Shown here piece after piece: positions 1 to 11,099 of a stretch of 64,000 bases of DNA. The DNA lies in contig JAUPFV010000004.1 in assembly GCA_036936605.1 (NCBI GenBank), forward strand, positions 126,393,737 to 126,457,736, written 5' to 3'. Below the pieces are notes generated by a model that saw only the letters and a list, made by a program, of their open reading frames with translations, searched no databases and had not been told where the DNA came from. A program made the position numbers and the translations under genes. Positions within the stretch are counted from its first letter, which is position 1, and each line of letters starts with the position of its first letter. Origin of the DNA: Limnanthes douglasii subsp. nivea. Taxonomy: Eukaryota > Streptophyta > Magnoliopsida > Brassicales > Limnanthaceae.

Positions 1-16
1 TATCTAATATACACTT

Positions 17-929
17 ATGCTGAGACTAATCTTATGTACTTGGCAGTTGCATCATAACTTGATCGTGTTGTCCTATCAATCTATGCATGTTGCTGACTTA
101 AAAGTGATGGAGAAGTGTAAGCTAGAGCCTATGCTGTCTGGGTCGGCAATATCTTCGACCACCAAGCTTGTGCGGTTTAAGCATGCTTATGGATCTACCA
201 AAGCCTCAAAAGATAAGGCGATCGAGTAGCTTCGAGCTGAGATGGCAAACCCAAGGGGGGCCTTGGTTTCCAGCGAGGAGAAGTGAAAAGAGTTGTCTGT
301 AAGTAACGCTACCCTCCTAGCTCTAAACAAATACCCTAATGAAGAGGAACAGTGAGCTCATCAGACAGAGCTCGAATCTGCTAACACGGAATATGGAATA
401 GGCACAAATGGTGGAAGATCAAGCCAAACGGCTGGCTGGGAGGACATTGGAGAACAATGATCTTAAAATTAGAGCAAAGAATGCAAGGAGGGAACTGGAT
501 GTCGAACGAAAACAGTGGAAAAAGAAACTTAAAGCCGCGTTGGATAAGGGGGAGGCTCGGGTGATGGGTGTTGCCATAGATATGATAGCGAGGGAGAAGA
601 AACAAGATGTGGCTGAGTTGTGAGCGTTGAATTCTGGGATGAAGCTAGGATCACTGTGTCATTTGGTAGAGATGCCCCTTCTTCCAACTACACTCAAATC
701 TCCAAATGCCAAACCTGCTCCTATAGGAGGGAAAACCAACATATCTATGGAAAGGAAAAAGATTACTCAAGCTCAACCAACCGTCATGGTCCCTACCTTG
801 ACCGACCCGGCCAATCCGAAAGGTAGTGAAGCTCAACCAACAGATGTGGTACCTTCCTCAACCGACTCGACCAATCCTACACTGCTTCCAAATCTTGAAG
901 TATCAAACTTAGATGTAATATTGACATGA
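17..929 (+). pseudogene. Antisense additional ORF (coiled-coil protein) of Tat element A
   Basis: Broken plus-strand reading frames cover this stretch. Residues encoded at about 200-620 are rich in E, K, L, A and R (for example the segment with KRLAGRTLENNDLKIR), typical of a long coiled coil. The tail at 627-929 is rich in Pro, Thr and Gln, with a twice-repeated unit around the word AQPT. It lies beyond the integrase end of a minus-strand Tat element and runs opposite to it. Extra ORFs in this position, in either orientation, are documented for plant Tat retrotransposons, but their function is unknown. Stops at about 227, 284 and 352 show decay. The 5' start of the ORF is not clear. It could instead be an unrelated host pseudogene. 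Confidence 0.5.
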
Positions 930-1543
930 AACTTGGGACCTACACTCTTGAATGTTAATTTATTTTTGTGTTTTGGCGCAGTTTTGGACATGGTAGAAGT
1001 ATAACATTGATTATATTATGTTTAAGTTACATATTTTTGAGTTGAAAGTGGACGGGTGCATGTTTGGTTGATTATTACTCTATTTCTTTCCCTAGGACAT
1101 TTGGAGATGTGTTTATTACTTATTATAGTTACGTCGGCGGATCCTTACAAGATCGAGCTTAGTAGGGCTCATTGCGTAGCTTAGGAAATAATCTATCGTT
1201 GTAGTTGAATCACAGCAAGGTCTTAAGACCCTATTGCTTGGTTTATTATAGACTTGGTTTGTAACCAGTTCACGAATATACATGGTACAAGGTATGAGGC
1301 TCACTATGGCCTTTACGTATCTCATAGACTTGGCTAATTAGCCCGGCCGTGTTTACAGACACTTAGTCTGGACTTATTGTGGTCCTTTGCATAGCCCGTA
1401 CATTTGGTTATTGACCTGTTTTCTATTTGTAAGGATAGAGTGGCAAAAGAATAAAATATATTAATAAGGAGAATAATAGTTCATATGCCTCATTAAAAAA
1501 ACCCTCCCGCGCCATCAAGGGAAAAAATAGCGCATCATCAAAA
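930..1543. other. Spacer between antisense ORF and integrase of element A
   Basis: No credible coding frame. Given the order of element A, this should be the untranslated zone between the end of integrase and the end of the antisense ORF. A purine/pyrimidine-rich patch at about 1490-1515 could be a decayed polypurine tract, but no LTR boundary is visible. Confidence 0.4.
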
Positions 1544-2495
1544 TTACAAAGATCGACGATATAATTTTAAATGATTTACATTCTGTGGGTGCTTCAAAGC
1601 GCATCCCTCGGCACCTGCTAGGTGATAAGCTCCACTGTGTCCCGTGGAAATAACGGTGTAGGTCTCATCCCAGTTGGGACATAATTTACCGGCCGCTCGA
1701 TCACCTGACCCTTGGAACGTCTTTTTCATTACGAAGTCTCTAATCTTAAACCCGTGTGGCCTTAATCGAGCATTAAATTGTCCCCTCATCAGACTCCGGT
1801 AGTGCTATGCCCCAATGCATGCTTGGACACGTTACTCTTCTATGAGGTCAATACTCTCCGGGTGATTTACCAAATTATTTTCTTCCCTGCAACTCTCGAT
1901 CCGATAGCTAGGTACAATGATCTCTGTTGGAATTACTGCTTCACTACCATAGACGAGGGAAAATAAAGTGTCTCCCATTGTAACTTGAGGGGTAGTCCTA
2001 TATGCCCATAAGATCTCTACCAATTTGTATGGCCATTTTCCTTTGGCTCCTTCAAGCTTCTTCTTGATCCTTTCCAAAATTGTTATGTTCGTTACTTCGA
2101 CTTGTCCATTGGCCTGAGGGTAGTACGGCGTATAACAAATGCTTCTCAATCTCATACCTCTTACAGAAGGTTGTTACCACCGATTTCTGGAATTGAGGGC
2201 CGTTATTTTTCATCAATACACATGGTATGCCATACCGAGCAAGAATCTAATTGTGAATGAAGTCGTATACCTCTTGCATTCGAGTCCGGAATAATGCTTG
2301 GGCTTCAACCCATTTGGCGAAATATTCCATCGCAATGGTTAAGAACTTCATTTTCCTGGTAGCCACTAGGAGTGGTCTGACAAGGTCGATGCCCCATTCG
2401 TCAAAAAGGCAAGCAATGGGGACAGCCTGCATAGGCTCGCTCGGCAATAGTCTAGTATTAGCAAATTCATGGCATTGATAACAATGCTGGACCAA
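1544..2495 (-). pseudogene. Integrase of Tat element A
   Basis: Retroviral-type integrase catalyses insertion of the cDNA. Three minus-strand pieces align with plant gypsy integrase. At 2495-2247 the end of the zinc-binding region (CYQCHEFAN) runs into the core start (WGIDLVRPL and YFAKWVEA). At 2155-1832 the core continues with YPQANGQVEVTN, which holds the catalytic-Glu region, and WAYRTTPQ. At 1789-1544 is the C-terminal domain, with GKLCPNWDETYTVI and HLKLYRRSL. The frames are separated by stops and shifts, so no functional enzyme is encoded. Confidence 0.85.
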
Positions 2496-3031
2496 AGTCT
2501 TCGCATAGGCTGTCCAATCCGGACAATAGTATCCAGCTAATAGAAATATTTGGATTAGACTTTGATATCCACAATGACCTCCTGCTTCTCCAGCGTGCTA
2601 GTCGTGCATAACTGCGCCGCTTCATCTAAGTCAAGACATCGAAGCAATGGGCGCGTGGCGCTCTTTCTCTATAAGATACTATCTAGCACGCAGTATTTTG
2701 TTTTCTTTGAGCCGTAGGGCTCGGGCATCATGCTTGTTGACTGGAAACACATATGAGCTCAAGCATTGTAAGTAAAGTGCCGCCACTCGTTAGTACTATC
2801 AATTGCATGAAGGATCTCCTCTTTGGTGACAAGTTCTGCCGCTGGTAATTGTTGAATGAGGACTAAGGTATTCTCTCCCAATGCTGCGTTCTTTGCTAGT
2901 AGGTCCGCTGTCGAATTCTCTAGACGAAGGACCTGCTCATGCGATACCCTGATAAACTTGGACTAATATTCTTTGAGTATGTCAAGGTAGCTCCAAATTC
3001 CTTCTTTTTTCGCGTCATAAGTGCCATCAGC

Positions 3032-3640
3032 TTAATTAACCACTAGTTGCGAATCCGATCGAATTCTCAAGACACAAGCCCCGCATATCAGAGCCAATTT
3101 CATACCACATAGGACTGCCTCATACTCGACAACGTTCTTTATGACTGGGAAATTAAATCTGATAGCTTGCTTGATTTCTTCACTCGTAGGTAAACAGAGC
3201 ACTACCCTAGCGTCACTGCTCGACGTGTTTGAGGCTCCGTCTGGTTCAACCACCCATTCGAAGCGTCCATCCTCGATAGGTTGTTCTTCTGTGGCGGGCA
3301 TATGTCTGGACGAGCAGAACTCAGCTAAAGTATTTGCTATGACCTGGCCTTTTATGGCGGCACGAGGCTCAAAATATATGTCATATTCTCCGAGCTTGAT
3401 CTTCCATTTCATAAAGCAACCTGATGCATCAGGTTTAAGCGAAACGATGTTCGCACCCAAATTATATGTCCTTCAAAGTAGGGGCACATTTTTCAAGCCG
3501 CTATAACTAACCCAAACGCAAGTTTTTCGAGGTGGAGGTACCTTGTTTCGGCTTCGACTAGTGTTTGACTTGAATAATTGACGGGTTTCTGTACTCCGTC
3601 CCCGTGAACCCCCTTGTTGCCTAATTGCTATATGAGGGGA
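3032..3640 (-). pseudogene. RNase H and second (archaeal-type) RNase H of Tat element A
   Basis: At about 3600-3480 the minus strand encodes the usual gypsy RNase H words (VNYSS, AETRYLHLEKLAFGLV, CPYFEGH). At 3460-3032 comes KWKIKLGEYDIYFEPR, then EPDGASN, VVEYEAVLCGMKLAL and RSDSQLVVN, matching the second RNase H that is diagnostic of Tat elements. DGASN and SDSQLVV are the conserved catalytic-region words. Stops upstream and the missing reverse transcriptase make it inactive. Confidence 0.8.
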
Positions 3641-3939
3641 TTGGATGGGTTAAGGGTTCTCGCCGTATGCTGGCTCCCTTTAATTACACCGACTGTGCTT
3701 CCAATCGGGTACTTCACACACTGTCTAAATGTACACGTAGTCGTTCTTTATTCTGTGCAGCTAAGGTCGACCGATTATTGCATGATATAGGCTTGGCGCA
3801 TCGGAGATTCTAAACAAAGTTTTGAGCTCCCTCTTAGTCACTTCATGCCCAACCCTGACCATCAACTCTACTTTCTTCACGCATTGATAAATTTGCCTTC
3901 ATAGTCGACCAAGGTTTTTTGAGTAGTTTGTAAGGTGGA

Positions 3940-4170
3940 ACATTCAGCATGCGGTCGAAGCTATCTTTGAAAATAATATTAGCCGAACTAACCCCATTTA
4001 CCAACACGAGTTATTATGAAACATCCAATATCCATATGTATGGTTAGTGCATCTTCATGGGGTGTACTAATACCTCTGAGATCGTTATCATAAAAAGTAA
4101 GGTCTGCCACGGGGTCCCGATAATTTCTGTAGGATGTTGCATCGATTTCGTACACATCAAGGTCAGTCTA
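3940..4170 (-). pseudogene. Aspartic protease trace of Tat element A
   Basis: A minus-strand reading gives LTFYDNDLRGISTPHEDALT followed by a decayed IGCFIITRVLVNG-like stretch. The word pair DLRG and PHxDAL immediately precedes the protease active site in Tat polyproteins. The active-site region itself (normally DxGSS) is not intact. This trace marks the gag-pol junction of element A. Confidence 0.6.
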
Positions 4171-4506
4171 TGATCTCTTGTTGGAAGTAATTCATTGTAA
4201 GGCTGCTGGGTTTCCCCCAACGATGATAAAAATGGATGATATACTGTCCTGGCCTGAGACAATGTTGTTGGCGACCTCCGATCCTCCTCCATTGATAGGG
4301 TTGGGCGACGGTGCATTACCTCAAACTGTAATAGTAGAATGTTCCCTTACAACCGTGAGCAACCATTGTTATTTGTTCGTATTGACTTCCCCATTATTTC
4401 TTGGTTTGTCCTCGATAGTTGGACGAGTGTTGTCTCGGTGATCAGGATGTGGACGCTGATCCTGCTTCTTGATGAGCTGTATTATCTCGTCATTGTCTAT
4501 TAGTTG

Positions 4507-5235
4507 TTAAATCTCCTCCCGAATCTGCCAACACTCATCAGTAGGATGCCTATGGTTTTTGTGGTAATTGCAAAAATACCAGTTATATCGCTTGAAACCA
4601 AGGGCACTCATCAACCATGGTGTTTGATACTTTGTTCGACACTTTGTTCGGTCATACACGACATATATGGCCTCGGTTACTGGTGTAAATCGCATGGATG
4701 GATTTTTAAAATAGCGAGGTTGTCGGCTAGAGACCATCCGAGGTTGATCCTCAACTTTTTTCTCCTCAAATACTCCATCTTTAGAGTCTAATACGTATTG
4801 GTACGACGAGTCTCCCTTTCGCACATTGTCCACCCTAATGAAACTGTCTGCTCGGGCGAGCAGATCTCCTATTTTCTCTATTGGAAACTTGATCAGGTCA
4901 ACATAAAGGTCCCCCCTCCGGTCGAGCCCCTGCCTTAGTGAGGCTACCGCCATGTTCTGTTCTAGGTCTGGAAGCGAATTCATAGCATGAACAAAACTTC
5001 TAACATAACTTTTAAAAGACTCACCTCGCCTCTGGTAGAGATCCATCATCGAATCACATTCACGTTTCAATTCCTTGTTACCGACGAACCTTTCCATGAA
5101 TGTCATCCATAGACCAACAAACTCGTTGAAGGATCCTTTGGGAAAGGTGCTGAACCATTCCATCGTGTTACCTTTAAGGGTCATAGACATATCCCTACAT
5201 ACCATAGTGTCATCGGAGTTGAACGACATCATCAT
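4507..5235 (-). pseudogene. Gag (capsid and knuckle region) of Tat element A
   Basis: A 242-residue open stretch with the plant Retrotrans_gag pattern: MVCRDMSMTLKGNTMEWFST, then FVGLWMTFMERFVGNKELKR, QRRGESFKSYVRSF and LRQGLDRR. A degenerate knuckle-like segment, YCNYHKNHRHPTDEC, lies near the C-terminus. Gag packages the element RNA into particles in the cytoplasm. A stop at 4507 ends the frame before protease. Upstream gag pieces lie at 5320-5907. Confidence 0.85.
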
Positions 5236-5319
5236 ATTGTAGAATTGCTCTAGGTGTCTTTCTTGGTCGCATTATCCGTCATAAGCCTCCATTCTGAAGG
5301 GATCAAATTTTCTTGGCAA

Positions 5320-5907
5320 TTAGGCTTCAAGAATCTTTTCCAAAAAGAAGGACTCTTTAAGAATGTAGCTGGACATCCTGGGGCGCACCTGGTTGTAATG
5401 GACGTCTTCGTCTTCTCGGGCTCTTTTTAAAGTAGTGAGGCGAGCTTCCTTTTTAGAATTATGCTCTTTAGACCATTTTTTCCTCCAATTTTCCTTCTCC
5501 TTCTTGCTTATCATCGGCTGGCCTCCGGCCCTGATTTATAATTTGCACGGCTCGCTCCTCTGACCTTCACGGTGGACGTCGTTCATTCCTATTAAAGTGG
5601 CATGCATGGCTTCTTCTCTGGCGTCCCATTCGCATGCCACTCTTAGCTAGTTTTCCTAAAGATGTTGGATCTGCTGCTCCAATTGCTGAACAGTCGGGTT
5701 AGCAACGATGTTAGCTCCTGGTGCATCTTGGACGACGGGAGCATCGGGAGGCTTGGGGGGCGGCATATCAGCTCCGATCACAGTTACAGATGCTAATAAT
5801 TGTGACGTTGGTTCCACCGGCCCACCGGACGCTTCCGTCACGATCTCCTGGGTAGAGGCAAGGGCAGAGCGCAAATTGTATTGCTTGATCGATTGGTTCG
5901 CTACCAT
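5320..5907 (-). pseudogene. N-terminal gag leader of Tat element A
   Basis: Two minus-strand pieces. 5907-5656 starts MVANQSIKQYNLRSALASTQ and has a Pro-rich middle and a Gln-rich end (QQLEQQIQHL). 5514-5320 is a very basic Lys/Glu/Arg-rich stretch ending near SYILKESFFLEKILEA. The charged, low-complexity leader before the capsid domain fits Tat gag proteins. The two pieces are out of frame with each other and with the capsid ORF. No function beyond gag is claimed. Confidence 0.6.
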
Positions 5908-5942
5908 TCTTCGATTCCCTGCAGCCTCACTTGATTTTGGGA

Positions 5943-5944
<2 letters not shown>

Positions 5945-5982
<38 letters not shown>
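5945..5982. repeat. (TC)n microsatellite
   Basis: About 19 uninterrupted TC units between the gag start and primer-site region of element A. Confidence 0.95.
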
Positions 5983-5985
<3 letters not shown>

Positions 5986-6033
5986 TCCTGACCTAGTAAC
6001 TACCACGGTTAAAGTGACTTATAACTCTAATTT

Positions 6034-6180
6034 ATCTCCCACAGACGGCACAAAATTTGTTAACATGAGCTATTGCTAGAAAAGAGAACCTCTTCAGTAC
6101 AAATTTATCTCCCACAGACGACGCCAAATTTGGAAAACTATTATTGCTAGAAAAAAGAACCTCTTCAGTACAATACTTTC
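6034..6180 (-). repeat. 73-bp tandem duplication of LTR tail and primer-site motif of element A
   Basis: On the minus strand each copy contains a short LTR-end-like piece followed by a motif close to TGGCGCCGTCTGTGGGA, found just inside the 5' LTR of many plant gypsy elements. The motifs sit at about 6058-6035 and 6133-6108. The LTR-like tails (plus-strand word AGAACCTCTTCAGTACAA) also occur twice. The spacing is 73 bp. The rest of the 5' LTR should lie to the right but has no second copy in the window to confirm it. Confidence 0.65.
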
Positions 6181-6189
6181 ATCAACATG

Positions 6190-7014
6190 AGCTACCAGTT
6201 CCTCTGAACGACATGTGGCAAAATATTTTCTCCCTTCAACAGACACACTCCCTTTGTGGGTATGTAGACCACTTCTCTTAGCCTTCTTTTTTTCTCTCCT
6301 AACATATCATTACAGTTTCAACTTATGGAATATCACACACATAAAATGTTTAGTGTGACGTTTGTGTCTTCACCCCCTTGAATGTTGGGTGCACCTCAAA
6401 CATCATCCTCTTTGGCTCATCTATAAAACCAGTATCATAATATTGCGGTTAAATCAACAACATTCATGTCTAATAATAGACATGAGCCTACACACTGCTC
6501 AACCATTAAAAACATTCTCGTGAACAACAACCTACTAAATTTCTTCCCAAATTTGTTGGATTTGGTCCGCAGGTTTCACCAGTGACTTGCAATCATTAGT
6601 CGCGACTACAAATGATTACACTAACAAATTCAATAATACTACAACAACAGGTTTAGAAATAAATTAATTAACAAACCTTTCGATCGCCACGTACGAGAGA
6701 AAATCTTCTCATGACCTCCCATGATTGATAAACAAATTGATTCTGCCATATAAAATTAAATTGGGAAAGATTGTCAAGTACCTCACATTCAATATATGGA
6801 ATATATATATAAATAAAGATGAGTTAGAAATCACCACATCTTGTTTATTGTCTAACATTCAAAAATTTCAAATTTCCTAAACAAGTCTACCATACAATAA
6901 TATTCACACAAAAAAAACACTCCAAGTGTTAAAAACCACTTTGCATGAGAGAAATTTCCCTTACATTAATTTTTTAGCAGTCATGAGCTCAAGGAAAAGA
7001 AATCTCATGATCAC
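6190..7014. other. No gene seen
   Basis: AT-rich sequence without a coding frame longer than noise. It may include the 5' LTR of element A, but without the partner LTR this cannot be shown. Confidence 0.4.
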
Positions 7015-7811
7015 TCATGTATGTGAAAAGCACCATCTCATCTTTAAAAATGGTAAAATGATTCTTACATAATTTTGGAAAACATACTCCAACATTTGAA
7101 GAAATGACCAGTCTCTCAGCTTCTGTGCTTCGCTCACTTCATCAACATATTCATAAGATTTTTTCATAATATATGACCATAACTTATCCTCAAACTGGTC
7201 ATACATTATCTACCTAATCATCAAGAAGAGACCAAATAAGTCGTAGTATTCCTCTAAAAAAAGGAGTAATGCAGTAAGTAGTGAAGCAGGTAAGGGATAT
7301 ACGATCATCACGAGTTCTAGGTTGTTGGACCCCACTGAGCAGATTAAACGAAAGAAAATCATCGTTAGACTCAGTTTCAGAGCGATGAACATAAGTAATA
7401 TAAGAATGAGACGCATTATTCTTTGTAAGATCCATAATGAAGCAAAGTACATGTCTCGCATACTTTGTCAGTCTTCGTATAAAGTTTTAGACAAGAGCAT
7501 AAGAAAAAATAGAACACAAAGATAAAGATGGCCCTTTATAGAAAGAAGTAAGTTATAATCCAATATTTTATTTTGATTAATCTAACGATATATATTTTAT
7601 TAGTACCAACGGAAGCAATGAAAAAAATTTAATGACTAAAATAAAGGTAAGTGAACTGTCCAAAGACAAACACTTTGAGGTGATTCCTTACTCTTTTTTT
7701 GCCATGCCTCACTATATACCTTTGGTCTCCTAACGCATTGATAATTTCATCAAGGTCCCTCAATTGTTTATAATGAATTATACATCCCTCATAACACTTA
7801 CTTACCTTCAA
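7015..7811 (-). pseudogene. Unrecognised degenerate coding trace
   Basis: Successive minus-strand pieces look protein-like rather than random. One at 7811-7629 contains YKQLRDLDEIINALGDQRYI and RHGKKRVRNHLKVFVFG; a second at 7435-7214 contains HRSETESNDDFLSF; a third at 7206-7015 contains DQFEDKLWSYIMKKSYEYVD. They are in different frames. I do not recognise the family. A transposon-derived protein is the likeliest source given the neighbourhood, but chance ORFs cannot be excluded. Confidence 0.25.
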
Positions 7812-8934
7812 TTATCATATAAGTAAGCAATATTTGGAGTTTACACACATAAAAAACATCTTGTACGATGGTTATCCCCCGACAGCAACGCTAAAACACC
7901 ACATATAACCAAATTATACCTTTCTGTTACCCAACAACCATCATCAATTATTAAAACAGATATCTCATTATCCGTGACCGGTTGCAATACATATAAATTT
8001 ATCACTTACACTATAAATATTAGTATTTTCACTTACGAAAAACACGCTACATACACAATGCTCATACCTCAGTCAAGAAATTTAATCTTTCTTTCATCTC
8101 TCGTCAATAAGAAGAAGGGCTACTTCACGTCTCCAACCTTAAAAATTCTTATATAGTATTTCTCTAATTCTTGAACAATTACTAGTGGGTCTATGCAAGT
8201 CATAAAATTTGAGCATATAAATTTTCTCATCTCAATCCCATATAGTCATTCCTTAGTTATTCAAAAAGTACCATGAGGTCTACTACATCATACCCACAAC
8301 AAACACATATAAATTATTTTTTACTGGAATTTTTTTGAAGTTAAATAAATAAATCACAAAATAAAGCAAACAACTCTAAGGTAACGTCCAAGAATCTAGC
8401 AACATGCTACATGTCCAGGTACTATTTTCCTCATATCAAATAAAAATTTAGCTTCAAGGGAGTTTTTTTTTTTACCGAAAATAGATTTTATACGTAAACC
8501 AAACTACGCTAAGTATAATTTATCTAAGAGATGTCTCTAAAGTTATATTGGATAGATTGAAAACCTAATCCACCAAGGTTACTAAAACACTCTTAAGAGT
8601 CCTGTCAAACAAGGTTGGAATACCGTTGATATTCCTTGGGAATGTGCATTATATATTAACCAATAAGAGCATTGAAGACACTCAATAATTTTTTACAAAC
8701 ATATATAAATAAAAAAATGACCAAGAACATTGAAATTCACTAAGATGTGCTTCCTCAAGTTTTTTTCAAATATTAGAAAAGCTATTGATAATGGTAGATT
8801 TTACCCGCATCATTGATGTCTTCTAACTAGCAACCTACTAGGCTACATATACCTCATTACCTCCCGTTGCGACCGACTCGCCGGACACTTTTTGGCTGAT
8901 GGCCTTGCTAATGGCCACCTAACCGATCCCATGA
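7812..8934. other. No gene seen
   Basis: AT-rich intergenic sequence. Small ORFs here (for example 7974-8156) have no recognisable motif. Confidence 0.4.
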
Positions 8935-9260
8935 CATAGTTGTAGCTAAAAGTTAGTTACAATGCATTAAAAACATTAACAATTGCATTCTTACTCATTT
9001 AAAGACATACAAATTAATGTATCAGACTATTATAGTCTTCCATAATTATGATAAAAATTAATATCATGTTATAAATGTAATTCGTTATACAATCCCCTAT
9101 ATAAGGGAGACAAATTCATGAATAAAATTATCTTGCTATCATTTTACCACTTAATCACTTTTACACTTATCAAATTAACTTGTTTAATATAATATTTAAT
9201 TTTTTTACTTCACCGTTTTAGTTTCGTCGTTCGAACATATTCAAACATTTATTAAGATTT
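8935..9260 (+). repeat. LTR-like block (possible solo or orphan LTR)
   Basis: The block has LTR-like composition: a TATA-type core promoter word (CCCCTATATAAGGGAGACAA, about 9093-9112) followed within 25 bp by AATAAA. No second copy, target duplication or primer site was found, so this is a composition-based guess. Confidence 0.25.
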
Positions 9261-9539
9261 GACAACCCAACACTAATGCAACGAATTTACGATAAGAGAG
9301 GCTATCAATCGTTGATTTCAGAGCCCTCATGCTTGGTCAAGACACTGGAGTAGACACAGTCATATAAGGGGCATACACTTACTTTACAATAGTAAACAAC
9401 CTCTAAAAAGACATCTTTTATTGATTCTCTAGTTACAACACATGTAAACCCTTCCCACAATCTCACTTTCATTGATTATGAAAAGGATATAAGAGGATAA
9501 CATATACACCCAACAACAAAAATTGAGGCTCGACCTGCT

Positions 9540-10174
9540 TACGTAACAACTTAATGATCTAGTCCTCTTTGTGAAATGTTGGGTCGATACTCAAAAGGTA
9601 CCTGGTTATCACATGTCTTAACTGCATCAACATCTCGCAGCTCCCAAATATCCTCATCCAATTTCGAGCATAAATATTCTTGAGGGCCAAAACTAGGGAG
9701 CACAACCTAGAATTTCTCGTTTGCGAGCATTTTTATTAGGTAGTGTTGAAGGTTCAAACGATTTAAGATAAATGGAGAGATCAAAGACACCAAACCGCGG
9801 TTATGATTAATACTTACAATTAGGCTTGAGTGCATCTGCTCAAGCCCTAATATATCAGTTGGGTTATCCAATAACCGATAATAAGTCGATTGAAGAACAT
9901 GTCAAACACCAAGAAATGGGTAGACCTCAGAGAGAAATCCAAACCAATTCCACGATGCGTTTTCTATGATATTGAATTCTCTAGATGTCATACCCATATT
10001 TGTAAGAAAATTAGAAGTTCGAAACTCTATGTTCTCCCCAAGGATACTCATTGAGTAAAATCCAATATGACTCGATATTATGAAATTACAATACTTCAAG
10101 GTAAGATCATAAAGTTTTTTGTATTGGATAGTTGAGTACCGTATAACCACATCTTGGACATACTTTGGCTCCAT
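9540..10174 (-). pseudogene. Unrecognised degenerate coding trace
   Basis: The 90-residue piece at 10174-9902 begins MEPKYVQDVVIRYSTIQYKK and contains SREFNIIENASWNWFGFLSE. Further minus-strand readable words continue to about 9540 (for example QEYLCSKLDEDIWELRDVDA). The composition is protein-like and the pieces appear to belong together, but no domain is recognised. It is probably part of a decayed transposon or captured gene. Confidence 0.25.
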
Positions 10175-11099
10175 GATTTCAAGGATGTGTCATCTACAAA
10201 TCATCAATGTTTGAAGTATGTAATCGGTGAAGAAATAAGAATAGTCAAAAGAAGCCAAAAAAACTGTGTAAAGGTCTAACTGAAACTTAAAAAACAATCA
10301 ACCCAAGCATATCAACTACAATGATGGCTCGAGTTAGGATATACTTATCTGTCGGGGTAGAGGTCTCACTCGCGATAGAAGACCATAACATACATTAGTC
10401 CAATTCGGGAGAAATGGTGTATTTATGGAGCAAAAAGACTAAATTTTGATAATCAGAATAAACATATCGAGGGATGTGAAATTATAATTAATTAACGTAT
10501 TTGGTGTGGTTTATTTTCGTCTGAGGGTAAGTCTGTAATTTTTGTTTAGAACTGTGTGGAAGTTTGAGAGTATTTAATATTTGGATAGAGTGTAGAGGGA
10601 GAATTAAGCAGCCTGGTTGTATTTAATTTTCATTACCCTCATTTAATGTTGGTGGTTGGGTATTTATACCCTTACATTTGGGCTTTATGGACTTTCGGGT
10701 CATGTTTAATTGACCCGGGTCAAGTTCAAAGACCTATGAGCTCTTAGTAAGAGAGCAAGCAGCTTAGTCAAGAAGTGATTAGATTTTAAGTACTTTAGTT
10801 CTGTTTGAACAGTCCAATGGATGATAGTGTCCGAATTGTCACCGTCCGGTTAGGTAGACATTTTCCAAACTGACCCTGTCCGAAGTGGTAACGAGATCCG
10901 GACTTATCAGTATTATTGAGCACGAAGACGTATTTTCTTATGTTAACATGTCCGTAACAGGGATACCAAAATATTTTTCTGCTTATTGTCTCATGATTGA
11001 TCCCCAAATAAAAATTGGTGTAACAAACAAAAATACGTTTATCTCCGTGTAAATCTAAGTCTATAAAAGAAGAGACCAACAAAATATTGTCTATAGGCC
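10175..11099. other. No gene seen
   Basis: AT-rich. The 105-residue minus ORF at 10795-11112 has no recognised motif. A TATTTATACCC word near 10660 could be a promoter remnant of an LTR. Confidence 0.35.

Larger units (their letters stand above)
1..6190 (-). mobile_element. Degenerate Ty3/gypsy retrotransposon, Tat lineage (element A)
   Basis: Reading on the minus strand, the order is LTR tail and primer-site-like motif (about 6.18-6.03 kb), gag (5.9-4.5 kb), protease trace (about 4.1 kb), RNase H (about 3.6 kb), a second RNase H-like domain (3.46-3.03 kb) and integrase (2.5-1.54 kb). A plus-strand extra ORF follows at 17-929. A second RNase H plus extra ORFs beyond integrase are known hallmarks of the Tat lineage. 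Many stops and frameshifts break the reading frames, so this is a relic. The 3' LTR is not seen and probably lies left of the window. The reverse transcriptase region is nearly absent: only about 300 bp separate the protease trace from RNase H, where about 1 kb is expected. Confidence 0.85.
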
